Translations under genes and position numbers: made by a program
From: Rubrivivax sp.
GTDB taxonomy: Bacteria; Pseudomonadota; Gammaproteobacteria; Burkholderiales; Burkholderiaceae_C
Direction: 5' to 3'
NCBI GenBank assembly: GCA_022843905.1
Contig: JALHMT010000002.1
Location: forward strand, 205,317-269,316
DNA: 64,000 bases
Part shown: piece by piece, positions 41,821 through 50,567 of the stretch
Layout: each line of letters opens with the position of its first letter
How positions within the stretch are numbered: the first letter of the stretch is position 1
Notes under the pieces: model-generated
What the model was told of the DNA's origin: nothing
Seen by the model: only the letters and a program-made list of their open reading frames with translations
Databases searched by the model: none

Positions 41821-42491
41821 GAACGCGCCCCGGCGAAGGCGTAGCCGGCGTTGCGCAGGGTCTTGATGCAGTCCAGCGGTTCGAGCTTGCGGCGCAGACG
41901 GCTGATCAGGATGTCGACCGCGCGCGTGTACAGATCGGCTTCGTGGCCGCGCAGGCGGTTCAGGATCTCATCGCGGCTGAAGACCTTCTGCGGCTCCTGA
42001 GCCAGCAGCAGCAGCAGCTGATACTCCGTGCCGGTGAGTTCGAGCGGCTCGCCCTGGCGGATCACCTGCCGGCGTTCGGTGTCGATCTCCAGGCCGTCGA
42101 AGCGCAGCTTCTGCGGCGCCGTCTCCACCGAACGCGTGCGGCGCAGGATGGTCTGCAGCCGCACCGCCAGCTCGCGCGGCTCGAAGGGCTTGGGCAGGTA
42201 GTCGTCGGCGCCGATCTCCAGGCCGACGATGCGGTCCATCACCTCGCCGCGCGCGGTGAGCATCACGATGGGCACCTGGCTCTCGCGGCGTATGGTGCGG
42301 CACAGCTCGAAGCCGTCCATCTCGGGCAGCATGACGTCGAGGATCAGCGCGTCGAAGGGTTCGCTGCGCAGCCGCGCCAGCCCGGCACTGGGCCGCGTGG
42401 CGCTCTCCAGCTGCAGGTCGAAGCGACGCAGGTAGGTCGCCAGCGGTGCGGCCAGATGCTCGTCGTCGTCGATCAACAGAATGCGGTGCAT
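41817..42491 (-). CDS. OmpR/CpxR-family response regulator
   Basis: 224-aa two-component regulator. The receiver domain has the phosphorylation site D52 (ALILDVMLPEMDG), conserved Thr79 in VMLTARG and Lys101 in YLPKPFEPRE. The C-terminal winged-helix DNA-binding domain has LTGTEYQLLLLLAQ and RAVDILISRLRRKL. It is transcribed with the kinase and the periplasmic protein; a probable regulator of its own operon. Confidence 0.92.
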   Translation of the reverse strand: MHRILLIDDDEHLAAPLATYLRRFDLQLESATRPSAGLARLRSEPFDALILDVMLPEMDGFELCRTIRRESQVPIVMLTARGEVMDRIVGLEIGADDYLPKPFEPRELAVRLQTILRRTRSVETAPQKLRFDGLEIDTERRQVIRQGEPLELTGTEYQLLLLLAQEPQKVFSRDEILNRLRGHEADLYTRAVDILISRLRRKLEPLDCIKTLRNAGYAFAGARS

Positions 42492-42537
42492 CGCCAGCGA
42501 GCTTAAGGCAATGCACCGCGTGCCGGGACCGGCCTCG

Positions 42538-43014
42538 TCAGCCCGTGCGGCCGTGGCGGCCTTGTCGCTTGGCCATGAACTCGCGCACCCTGGCCTGCTG
42601 CGTCGGGTTCAGTCCGTCGTAGAAGTCGGCCGCGGCGTTGATGACTTCAGGGCTCTTGAGCTGCACGGCGCCGGTCTTCTCCTGCATCAGGGACAGGGCC
42701 CGGCTGCGGTCGAAGCGCTCACCGGCCACCAGCTGCTGCATCGCGGCGCGCGGGTCGGTGGTGCTGCCCACCAGCGCCAGGCGCTGCTCGTCGAGCTTGT
42801 CGAACAGCGTGCCCAGGCGCTGCTTCTGCGTGGCGTCCAGCACCAGCTCCTTGCCGGCGCGCTCGAGCAGCTTGCCGCGCCACTCGGCCACGGTCTCGGG
42901 GGAGACCTGCCCCATGCGGGTGTGATGATCGCGATGGCCGCAGGCCGCGAGGCCGCCGGCCAGCACGGCGGCGGCGCCGAGGCCGATGAGTGTGCGCTTG
43001 ATCCAGGCTTGCAT
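42538..43014 (-). CDS. Periplasmic LTxxQ (Spy/CpxP-type) protein
   Basis: 158-aa exported helical protein. The signal sequence ends in a lipobox-like LAGGLAACGH with Cys at about residue 27, so it may be a lipoprotein. Two family-like LTxxQ motifs occur in loosened form, LDATQKQRL and LNPTQQARVR, as in CpxP/Spy chaperones. It is the first gene of the cpx-like operon and would sense misfolded protein and dampen the kinase. The start at MQAWIK is chosen over a longer reading without signal. Confidence 0.8.
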   Translation of the reverse strand: MQAWIKRTLIGLGAAAVLAGGLAACGHRDHHTRMGQVSPETVAEWRGKLLERAGKELVLDATQKQRLGTLFDKLDEQRLALVGSTTDPRAAMQQLVAGERFDRSRALSLMQEKTGAVQLKSPEVINAAADFYDGLNPTQQARVREFMAKRQGRHGRTG

Positions 43015-43139
43015 GATGGAGTCCTTTCGTCGACTCGTTGAACATGGACGCATGGTGCCGGCCGTGTCGTCCGGCGTCGTCTCGCGGCGGTTTCGCCGTG
43101 TATCGTTTCTTTTCACCGCGCTCCCTGCATCCCACCCTC

Positions 43140-44372
43140 GTGTCCGCTTCCAACGACTCGCTGTTCGTCTACCGATCCTTCATGCGCCTGTGGGTGGCGC
43201 GCCTGTTCGGCACCGCCGCGGCGCAGATGCTGATGGTGGCCGTGGGCTGGCAGATGTACGACCTCACCGGCTCGGCCTGGGACCTGGGACTCGTCGGCCT
43301 GCTGCAGTTCCTGCCCGCGCTGGCGCTGGTGCTGGTCACCGGCCACGTCGTCGATCGCCTGCAGCGCGCGCGCATCGTCGCCAGCTGCCTGGCCGTGCAG
43401 GTGGTGGTGGCGCTGGTGCTGTTCAGCGGCAGCCAGGGCGGCTGGATGGGGCGCGAGCTGCTGCTGGGCATCTCGGTGGTGCTGGGGGCCGTGCGCGCCT
43501 TCCAGATGCCGGCGCAGCAGGCCCTCACGCCCGCCCTGGTGCCGGCCGAGGTGCTGCCCCGCGCGCTGGCCTTCAGCTCGGCCGGCATGCAGGGCGCCAT
43601 CATCGCCGGCCCGGCCCTGGGCGGACTCATCTATGCGGTCGGGGCGGGCGCCACCTATGCCGTGTGCGCCGTGCTGTTCGGTTGTTCGGCCCTGCTGTGC
43701 CTGACCATCCGCTACGCGCACGCGCCTTCGATCGAGCCCGCCACCTGGCGCACGCTGCTGGCCGGCGTGCACTACGTGTGGCACCACAAGGTGGTGCTGG
43801 GCGCCGTGTCGCTGGACCTCTTCGCCGTCCTGCTGGGCGGGGCCACGGCGCTGCTGCCGATGTTCGCCAAGGACGTGCTGCACGTCGGTCCCTGGGGGCT
43901 GGGTCTGCTGCGTGCGGCTCCCGCCGTCGGCGCGCTGGCCATGTCGATCGTGCTCACACGGTGGCCCGTACGGCGCAGGACCGGCCACCGCCTTCTCGGC
44001 GCCGTGGCCTTCTACGGCCTGACCATGCTGGTGTTCGGCCTGTCCACGAGCTTCTGGCTGTCGATGGCGGCGCTGGCGCTCAGCGGGGCGGCCGACATGG
44101 TCAGCGTGGTCATCCGGCAGACCCTGGTGCAGCTCGAGACGCCCGATGCGATGCGCGGGCGCGTCAGCGCGGTCAACTCCGTGTTCATCGGGGCATCGAA
44201 CCAGTTGGGCGAGTTCGAATCGGGTGCCACGGCCGCCCTGATGGGGCCGGTGGCTTCGGTGCTGCTGGGCGGCGTGGGCACGCTGCTGGTGGCCGGTCTG
44301 TGGCTGCGGTGGTTCCCGGCATTGGCACAGCGCGATGAACTGGTGGCGCCGAAGTCGGGCGCGGGCCCTTGA
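43140..44372 (+). CDS. EntS-like MFS transporter
   Basis: 410-aa MFS permease with twelve segments, of the EntS/MFS_3 type (export of siderophores or drugs). Typical opening is LFVYRSFMRLWVARLFGTAA; the central GHVVDRLQRARIVA motif is loop 2. The GTG start at 43140 matches the family N-terminus; a longer frame from an ATG at 43038 would add 34 residues that look non-homologous and would lie in the divergent promoter region of the LTxxQ gene. No Shine-Dalgarno clearly settles it. Confidence 0.84.
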   Translation: MSASNDSLFVYRSFMRLWVARLFGTAAAQMLMVAVGWQMYDLTGSAWDLGLVGLLQFLPALALVLVTGHVVDRLQRARIVASCLAVQVVVALVLFSGSQGGWMGRELLLGISVVLGAVRAFQMPAQQALTPALVPAEVLPRALAFSSAGMQGAIIAGPALGGLIYAVGAGATYAVCAVLFGCSALLCLTIRYAHAPSIEPATWRTLLAGVHYVWHHKVVLGAVSLDLFAVLLGGATALLPMFAKDVLHVGPWGLGLLRAAPAVGALAMSIVLTRWPVRRRTGHRLLGAVAFYGLTMLVFGLSTSFWLSMAALALSGAADMVSVVIRQTLVQLETPDAMRGRVSAVNSVFIGASNQLGEFESGATAALMGPVASVLLGGVGTLLVAGLWLRWFPALAQRDELVAPKSGAGP

Positions 44373-44422
44373 ATCCCGCAGCCGTTCGATGGCGGACTTG
44401 CAAGGCCGTACTGAAAAGAAAA

Positions 44423-44450
44423 AAGGGCCCTGCCTTGCGGCAGTGCCCTT
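44423..44450 (-). terminator. Intrinsic terminator of the cold-shock gene
   Basis: Read on the minus strand: stem AAGGGC-A-CTGCC, loop GCAA, return GGCAG-G-GCCCTT, then a run of T with one C (44414-44424). The A/G mismatch is internal. It lies about 40 nt after the csp stop and is also close to the convergent MFS gene, so it may end both transcripts. Confidence 0.88.
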
Positions 44451-44492
44451 CGTTCAGGCCGGCTTCCCGAAGGAAGCCGATCGCGGGTCGGG

Positions 44493-44711
44493 TCAAACCG
44501 GGCGGATGTTGGCCGCTTGCGGGCCCTTGGCGCCTTGCTTGACTTCGAACTCGACCTTCTGGTTCTCTTGCAGCGACTTGAAACCGCCACCGTTGCGGAT
44601 CTCGCTGAAGTGGGCGAACAGGTCCTTGCCGCCGCCGTCAGGCGTGATGAAGCCGAAGCCCTTGCCGTCGTCGAACCACTTGACCGTACCTTGTTGCGAT
44701 GCGTTGTCCAT
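44493..44711 (-). CDS. Cold-shock protein (CspA family)
   Basis: 72-aa single cold-shock domain that binds single-stranded RNA or DNA. RNP1 (KGFGFI) and RNP2 (LFAHF) are intact; the N-terminus is GTVKWFDDG. The start MDNAS was preferred because AAGGA lies 9 nt upstream, whereas the ATG three codons earlier abuts the same Shine-Dalgarno with no spacing. The leader is long (about 190 nt), as in cold-inducible csp genes. Confidence 0.95.
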   Translation of the reverse strand: MDNASQQGTVKWFDDGKGFGFITPDGGGKDLFAHFSEIRNGGGFKSLQENQKVEFEVKQGAKGPQAANIRPV

Positions 44712-44983
44712 GAATGACATTCCTTAAGTGAAAAACAAAAACTCGCGAACCCGACGGGTAACGCGGACAGAGACACTCAAGAATCATCAAACAGGGGGTG
44801 TTCGAACCAGGCCGGCCTTCGCGTTTGCGCTGAAAGAACTTCGCAGGTGCGTCGGCGGTAAAGCTGAAAGACCTTGAAAAAACGGTCTTGTGTATGTCTG
44901 TGCAGCGAGTGTAGCCGGCTTTTGACTTGTGTGTCGGCGGATGTGGCACGCCCGCGGTAAAGAAGTGTCGGCCGACCACCTGT
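44712..44983 (-). promoter_or_regulatory. Long leader and promoter of the cold-shock gene
   Basis: A -10-like TACACT is on the minus strand at 44908-44913, placing the transcript start near 44901 and giving a leader of about 190 nt. The leader includes a T-rich block (minus strand TTTTTT, about 44875-44885). No clear -35. A leader of this size suggests the cis-acting temperature-dependent RNA seen in csp genes. Confidence 0.5.
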
Positions 44984-46105
44984 TCAGTCCTCACCGCGCT
45001 TGCTCTTCGCACGCGCCTTGCCGGCCCGGCCGCGTGCCTTCCAGGTCTGCACCACGGCCTTGCGTTCCAGGGCGCTGAGCGTGTCGCGTCGCGCCTCGCG
45101 CAGCAGCTTGTGGAAGCTGCGCAGCCGCTCCGGCGGCACGTGCTCGCGCACGGCACAGCCGGGCTCGTCCTCGTGGCGGCAGTCGCGGAAGCGGCACTGC
45201 AGCGCGCGCTGCGCGATGTCGTCGAACACGCTGCCGAGGGAGCCCGACTCGCTGTCCAGCCGCAGGGTGCGCAGGCCCGGCGTGTCGATGATGCAGGCGC
45301 CCTCGGGCGTGCGGTGCAGCGAGCGCGCGGTGGTGGTGTGCCGTCCGCGTCCGTCGTCGCTGCGGTTGGCTCCGGTGGACTGCGCCTGCGCACCGCTGAG
45401 CGTGGTCAAGGCATTGGTCAGCGTGCTCTTGCCGGCGCCGCTGCTGCCCAGCATCACCAGCGTCTGTCCGGCGAGCAGCCACGGCGCCAGCGCCTGCCGG
45501 GGTTCATCGCCCAGCGCGTTGACGCTGACCACGCCCACGCCGGGGGGCAGCAGGACCTGCACGTCTCGCAGCCGGCGCGCCGCGTCGGCGCAGAGGTCGG
45601 CCTTGGTCAGCACCACCACGGCTGCGACCTCGGCCAGCCGTACCAGGGCCAGGTAGCGTTCCAGACGGCGCAGGTTGAAGTCGTGGTCCAGGCCCATCAC
45701 CAGCAGGGCGGTGTCGACGTTGCTGACGATCACCACGCGCGTGACCTTCTCGCGGCCGTCGTGCAGCCGCCTGGCGATCTGCGTCAGCGGCGGCACGCGT
45801 GTGTGCGCCCACCACTCGCCCAGCGCGTTTCGGTCGGCCAGCACCCAGTCGCCGACGGCCAGCGCATCGCAGGCTTGTTCGAGCGACTGCAGCAGGGCCG
45901 GCAGCGCCCTGGCACGGTGCGGCTGGAGACCGTCGTGCAATTGCAGGCTGTCACGCTGCACTTCGGTGATGCGCAGCAGCTGCGTGGCCATGCCTTTCAA
46001 GTCCAGCAGCGAGAGCTGCCGAGCCATCTGCGGCGTCAGGCCGATGGCGTGCAGCTGCGCCTGGGCCAATGGGGAGTCGGCTGAATGTTCAAGGGATTCG
46101 ATCAT
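44984..46105 (-). CDS. rsgA: Ribosome small-subunit GTPase RsgA
   Basis: 373-aa circularly permuted GTPase that assists 30S maturation. The order is G4 (TKADLC), G5-like region, G1 (LGSSGAGKST), G3 (DTPG), as expected for the permuted fold, with an N-terminal OB region and a C-terminal Zn motif (CRFRDCRH...EPGC, Cys-x-x-x-Cys-x-His-x5-Cys). The start MIESLE is chosen over a longer reading with no family similarity. Confidence 0.93.
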   Translation of the reverse strand: MIESLEHSADSPLAQAQLHAIGLTPQMARQLSLLDLKGMATQLLRITEVQRDSLQLHDGLQPHRARALPALLQSLEQACDALAVGDWVLADRNALGEWWAHTRVPPLTQIARRLHDGREKVTRVVIVSNVDTALLVMGLDHDFNLRRLERYLALVRLAEVAAVVVLTKADLCADAARRLRDVQVLLPPGVGVVSVNALGDEPRQALAPWLLAGQTLVMLGSSGAGKSTLTNALTTLSGAQAQSTGANRSDDGRGRHTTTARSLHRTPEGACIIDTPGLRTLRLDSESGSLGSVFDDIAQRALQCRFRDCRHEDEPGCAVREHVPPERLRSFHKLLREARRDTLSALERKAVVQTWKARGRAGKARAKSKRGED

Positions 46106-46399
46106 GGATCTGAAGATTTCCGGATGAGCACGTCCAGTCGCCCGCTGCACGCGGCAGCGGGCGGGTTCGGATGTCAGGCGGAACGTCCCGTCCGTGATGG
46201 CGGCATCACGGCAACTCAGATCAAGGGGGACCCGGGTCGTGCGGCGCACGACGCGGAAGATCGGCAGCTTGGGCTGGCTGTCTGCCGGTATCTAGACGGA
46301 AGTCCGCAGGGTGGATGCAAGGGGCGATGTCTGCATGGCGGCCTCCGTCGATGGCTGGGTGGGACAAGGCCTGCAATGTGCTCCCGCACACCCGCGACG
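46106..46399. other. Intergenic region between rsgA and the GGDEF-EAL gene
   Basis: 294 bp without a supported gene. It is the rsgA upstream region. I see no terminator with a T tract and no recognisable operator; one short GC hairpin lies near 46237-46251. Confidence 0.3.
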
Positions 46400-48913
46400 T
46401 CAACCCCGGGTCTGTGGCAGCGAGGCTCCAAGCTGCAGCCAGTCATGCTCGAACTGATCGGCGGGCATGGCCCGACCGAAGTGCCAGCCCTGCATCATGG
46501 GACAGCCCCAGTCGAGAAGGCAGCGGGCCTGGGTCTCGGTCTCCACGCCTTCTGCCACGACGGACAGGTTCAGCGCACGGGCCATCGCGATGAAGGCACG
46601 CACCAGTTCCCGGCCGCGTTGGCTGTGGCTGTCGGCGGCGTCGATGGCCTGCACGAAGCTGCGATCGATCTTGAGCCTGTCCACCGGGAAGCGGGTCAGG
46701 TAGCTCAGCGACGAAAAGCCGATACCGAAATCGTCCAGCGCGATCAGCATGCCCAGATCGTGCAATTGCCGCAGCGCCTGTCCGGCGGGCCCCTCGCCGG
46801 CGGCGAAGGCGCTTTCGGTGATCTCGAGTTCCAGCCACTCGGGGCGGCACTCGCAACGGTGGAGCACGCCGCTCACCCAGTCCGCGAAGCCGCGTTCGGC
46901 GAGCTGCCTGGCCGAAACGTTCACCGCCACCTTGATCGCGACGGCACCCGCCTCGAGGCCGGCATTCCAGTGCCGTGCCTGCCGCGCAGCCTGTTCGAAG
47001 ACCCAGGCCCCCAGCGGCAGGATGAGGCCGGTCTCTTCCGCCAGCGGGATGAACTCGCAGGGCGAGATCGGCCCGAGCAGAGGGTGGTCCCAGCGAAGCA
47101 GGGCCTCCGCACCGACGAGCGTGGTGGTGTCGCCCAGCCGCAACTGGGGCTGGTAGTGCAGCTTCATCCCGGCGCCATGGCAGGCCTTTCGAAGCGCCTG
47201 CTCCAGGACCAGACGCCGCTGCACCGCCGTTCCCAGGTCTTCGGTGTAGAACTCGGTACGCGAGCGTCCGGCCCGCTTGGCCAGGTACATCGCGCTGTCG
47301 GCACGAGACAGCAACTGCTCGAAGTCCAGCCCGTCGTCGGGGAACAGCGCGACGCCGATGCTGGCCGTGACGCGCACCTCGCGGCCCTGCACCAGCACCG
47401 GCGACTGCAGGCAGGCATGCAGCTTCTCGGCAACGCGCGCCGCGCCGGCCGGCGAGTCGACATCGGGCGCCAGCAGCACGAACTCGTCGCCCCCCAGCCG
47501 GGCGAGCAGATCATCTGGCCGCAGTGCCGCGACAAAACGGCCGGCCAGCTCGCGCAGCAGTTGATCACCCGCACTGTGTCCGAGCCCGTCGTTGATGGCC
47601 TTGAAGCCGTCCAGGTCGGCCAGCAGCAAGCCCACGCCGCGCCGGTGGCGTTGCCCGCTGGCCAGCACGCCCACGGCGCGCTCGACCAGCGCGCTCCGAT
47701 TGGCCAATCCGGTCAGCGGGTCCCGCCTGGCCTGCGTCTCGATGAGGGCCCGCTGTTCGACGGCGTCGGTGGTGTCACGGCCAATGCCCAGCACCGAGAC
47801 GACGCGCCCGTCGGCGTCGCGCTCGGGCACGACCCAGACCTGTTCGTGGTGCATGGGATGCCCCTGCGAGGGCTGCCAGGACAGCTCGAGCAGCCTGGGC
47901 TCGCCCGCCTGCATGGCATGCCGCACGCCTTCGGCCAGCACGGCAAAGCGCCCGAGGGGATCGGCCTCGGCGGGTGTCTTGCCCAGCAGGTCGTGCTGCG
48001 AACAGCCCAGCGTCCGCAGCAGGGCCGGGTTCACGTAGGACATGCGGCCTTCGGCGTCCCAGCGAATGATGCTGTCGTGGGCGTTTTCCGCCAGCGTACG
48101 GAACTCGCGCTCGGCAGCTTCGGCGCGCTGCAGCGCCTGAACGAGGGGTGTCACGTCCCGCCCGACGGCGATCACGCCGCAGATGCGTCCCTGGGCGTCG
48201 CGCTCCGGGGCGATCGCAATGTGATGCACGCAGGTCTCGCCTTCGGGTCCGGGCACGTGCATCTCCAAGGTGCCTCGTTCTCCGTAGGCCTGGGCGCGAA
48301 CCACGGCGTCGTGGTACGCCATCGCCTCGGGGTTCCCAGGCGGCGCGGCCTCCTCCGGTGTCCGGCCCAGCAGTTGGTCCGGCGCGATCGCCACGCGCTC
48401 CCCGAATCCGGGGCTGCAGTGGGTGGCGCGCAAGTCCGGTCCGTAGCGGATGACGTTGTCAGGTGAGTTTTCAGCCCAGCTGCGCTGTTCCCGCTCACGC
48501 TCCTGAAGTCGCTGCTCGACCTGCGCCATCTCGCTGGCGTCGCTGGCGTGCAGCAGGACCTGCGTCGGCGCGTCCCCGTCCCCGCCGAGAGCAAGCACGC
48601 GCATGCGAAAGGCCCGCCCCCGGACCGAGCCCGCCGCTGGCGTCACCCTCAGAGGCATCACCTGCAGGCTCAGCAGGGCTTGCCTGCAGGCCTGCTCGAT
48701 CTGCTGCCGTTCGTCGTTCGAAAGTGCCGTCAGCGTCTTCAGCGAGCCCCCTGGCAGCAAGGGTGCCGAGACGCCCAGGCCGGCGGCCGCGGCCGGGTTC
48801 AACAGGCGCACGCACAGGTCGGCATCCAGCACGACGACGAGATCGTCGGTCTGCGCTAGGAGCAGGGCTCCAAGGCGGGCGAAGTCGTCAAGGGCGGGGG
48901 TGAGCGAGCTCAT
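46400..48913 (-). CDS. PAS-GGDEF-EAL cyclic-di-GMP protein
   Basis: 837-aa cytoplasmic signalling protein. Three PAS-like regions come first (about residues 10-130, 140-270, 280-400; the third with FRTLAENAHDSIIRWDAEG and GKTPAEADPLG). Then a GGDEF domain with intact LGGDEF and an RxxD inhibitory site (RPDD) five residues upstream. The EAL domain has EALLRW, ITESAF, LDDFGIGFSSL and EGVETE, all needed for c-di-GMP hydrolysis. Both catalytic motifs look functional, so the net activity cannot be told. No membrane segment. Confidence 0.93.
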   Translation of the reverse strand: MSSLTPALDDFARLGALLLAQTDDLVVVLDADLCVRLLNPAAAAGLGVSAPLLPGGSLKTLTALSNDERQQIEQACRQALLSLQVMPLRVTPAAGSVRGRAFRMRVLALGGDGDAPTQVLLHASDASEMAQVEQRLQEREREQRSWAENSPDNVIRYGPDLRATHCSPGFGERVAIAPDQLLGRTPEEAAPPGNPEAMAYHDAVVRAQAYGERGTLEMHVPGPEGETCVHHIAIAPERDAQGRICGVIAVGRDVTPLVQALQRAEAAEREFRTLAENAHDSIIRWDAEGRMSYVNPALLRTLGCSQHDLLGKTPAEADPLGRFAVLAEGVRHAMQAGEPRLLELSWQPSQGHPMHHEQVWVVPERDADGRVVSVLGIGRDTTDAVEQRALIETQARRDPLTGLANRSALVERAVGVLASGQRHRRGVGLLLADLDGFKAINDGLGHSAGDQLLRELAGRFVAALRPDDLLARLGGDEFVLLAPDVDSPAGAARVAEKLHACLQSPVLVQGREVRVTASIGVALFPDDGLDFEQLLSRADSAMYLAKRAGRSRTEFYTEDLGTAVQRRLVLEQALRKACHGAGMKLHYQPQLRLGDTTTLVGAEALLRWDHPLLGPISPCEFIPLAEETGLILPLGAWVFEQAARQARHWNAGLEAGAVAIKVAVNVSARQLAERGFADWVSGVLHRCECRPEWLELEITESAFAAGEGPAGQALRQLHDLGMLIALDDFGIGFSSLSYLTRFPVDRLKIDRSFVQAIDAADSHSQRGRELVRAFIAMARALNLSVVAEGVETETQARCLLDWGCPMMQGWHFGRAMPADQFEHDWLQLGASLPQTRG

Positions 48914-49200
48914 CGGGCCATTCCCAAAGGCCAGCTCGGGCCTGGTGTGTCTCCATGCGGCAGATCGGTGCCGCATGACCTCATGCCGGCTGCTGCTTGT
49001 GGCGCGGGCGCCAACGCGTTGCTTCGCTGCTGTCGCAGGGACTGCCGCCGCGGACGAATACGTTCCCGACAGCTACCCACGACTGTAGTGTGAGCCCCCG
49101 CTGGCCGACACGGATTGCACCGGGTCAATCCGCGTCATCCTGCCGAAAGTACCTGGCGCGCACCCCGCGGAGCGCGGGACCGCGCGCCAGAGGCCAGATC
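48914..49200. other. Intergenic region between GGDEF-EAL and thrH
   Basis: 287 bp: promoter side of the GGDEF-EAL gene and 3' side of thrH. A strong hairpin near the thrH end is listed separately. No gene and no clear promoter boxes seen. Confidence 0.3.
49153..49190 (-). terminator. Two-tier hairpin downstream of thrH
   Basis: Outer arms CTGGCGCGC (49153-49161) and GCGCGCCAG (49182-49190) enclose inner arms CCCGCG and CGCGGG around a GAG loop, so 9 + 6 bp of stem. It begins 10 nt after the thrH stop on the minus strand. The sequence that follows on that strand is GTACTTTC, only mildly U-rich. Confidence 0.6.
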
Positions 49201-49818
49201 TCAGCGGCCGAGCAACCGCGCGGCAGCGCCGTCGATCGAGGCCTTCAGCTCGGCGTAGCTGTGGTTCACCGGGTACTGCGGGAACTGCGCCACGATGCTC
49301 TCGGGCGGATGGATGAAGAAGCCCGCGTCGGCGGCACCCAGCATGCCGGTGTCGTTGTAGGAATCGCCGGCGGCGATGACCTGGAAGTTCAGGCTCTTCA
49401 ACGCATTGACGGCATGACGCTTCTGGTCGGGCTGGCGCAGCCGGTAATCGGCCACGAAACCCTCGGCATCGATCACCAGCTTGTGGCAGAACAGCGTGGG
49501 CCGACCCAGCTGCTGCATCAGCGGGTCGGCGAACTCGTAGAAGGTGTCCGACAGGATGATGACCTGGAAGCGCGAACGCAGCTCGTCCAGGAAGGCTCGC
49601 GCACCGTCCATCGGCTGCATGCCGCCGATCACGGCGTGGATGTCGGCCAGCTTCAGGCCGTGCTGGCGCAGCAGGGCCAGCCGGTAGCGCATCAGCTTGT
49701 CGTAGTCGGGCTCGTCGCGCGTCGTGCGGCTGAATTCCTTGATGCCGGTGCGCTGCGAGAAGGCGATCCAGATCTCCGGCACGAGCACGCCCTCGAGGTC
49801 GAGGCAGACAACTTGCAT
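49201..49818 (-). CDS. thrH: Phosphoserine phosphatase/homoserine phosphotransferase ThrH
   Basis: 205-aa HAD-family enzyme, the exact size of ThrH. Nucleophile in CLDLEGVLVPEIW (Asp7 with the unusual DxE pattern), motif II ILSDTFYEFADPLM, and motif IV AAGDSYNDTGMLGAAD. ThrH dephosphorylates phosphoserine and can phosphorylate homoserine. The start MQVVCLD is the family N-terminus; the longer reading adds a non-matching 12 residues. Confidence 0.93.
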   Translation of the reverse strand: MQVVCLDLEGVLVPEIWIAFSQRTGIKEFSRTTRDEPDYDKLMRYRLALLRQHGLKLADIHAVIGGMQPMDGARAFLDELRSRFQVIILSDTFYEFADPLMQQLGRPTLFCHKLVIDAEGFVADYRLRQPDQKRHAVNALKSLNFQVIAAGDSYNDTGMLGAADAGFFIHPPESIVAQFPQYPVNHSYAELKASIDGAAARLLGR

Positions 49819-49912
49819 GAATGGGCTCCGAAAGCGGGCCGCATCGTATCGCACCGCGGGAACAGGAAGGGCGCCCGGGGCGCCCTCGAACCTGGCGTGT
49901 CGGCCACCGGCG

Positions 49913-50563
49913 TCAGCCGCCGCTGGCCCCCCACAGCTGCTGCAGGCGGGCGTCGCGTCCGCAGCTGGCGCGGTAGTAGTTGTACCGCACGGGGTTCTTT
50001 CGGTAGTAGTCCTGGTGGTACTCCTCGGCCCGGTAGAAGGTGCCGGCTCGTTCGATCTGCGTGACGATGGGCTCCTTGAAGGGCTTGCTCTTCTCCAGCG
50101 CCGCCAGCGAGGCCCGGACCACGGCCAGCTGGGCGTCGTCGTGCGCGTAGATGGCGGTGCGGTAGGGCGAACCGACGTCGCAGAACTGGCGGTCCCTGGT
50201 GGTCGGGTCGATGGTGCGCCAGAACTTGTTCACCAGCTGCTCGTAGCTGACCCTCTTCGGGTCGAAGACGATCTCCACCGCTTCGGCGTGGCCGGTGCGG
50301 TTCGTCGTCACCTGATCGTAGGTCGGGTTGGCCAGCGTGCCGCCCGTGTAGCCCGAGGTGGTCGAGATCACGCCCGGCACCTTGTCGAAGTCGGCCTCGA
50401 CGCACCAGAAGCAGCCGCCGGCGAAGGTGGCCTTGGCCGTGACGCCGGGAGCCGGCGCGGCGCTCTGTGCCCCGGCCGGCAGGGCGGTGGCGAACGCGGT
50501 GGCGGCCAGCAGCCTGCCGAGCGTGCCGGACATGGAGCGGAGCATCGTTCTGATCGGTGTCAT
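49913..50563 (-). CDS. msrA: Exported peptide methionine-S-sulfoxide reductase MsrA
   Basis: 216-aa MsrA with an N-terminal signal peptide (cleavage near PAGAQS), so it repairs methionine-S-sulfoxide in the periplasm. The catalytic motif is GGCFWCVE with C51; the partner Cys near the C-terminus may be in RASCGRD. Conserved STTSGYTGG and YHQDYYRKNP follow. It starts 4 nt after the msrB stop, so the two are one operon. Confidence 0.94.
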   Translation of the reverse strand: MTPIRTMLRSMSGTLGRLLAATAFATALPAGAQSAAPAPGVTAKATFAGGCFWCVEADFDKVPGVISTTSGYTGGTLANPTYDQVTTNRTGHAEAVEIVFDPKRVSYEQLVNKFWRTIDPTTRDRQFCDVGSPYRTAIYAHDDAQLAVVRASLAALEKSKPFKEPIVTQIERAGTFYRAEEYHQDYYRKNPVRYNYYRASCGRDARLQQLWGASGG

Positions 50564-50567
50564 GGGA

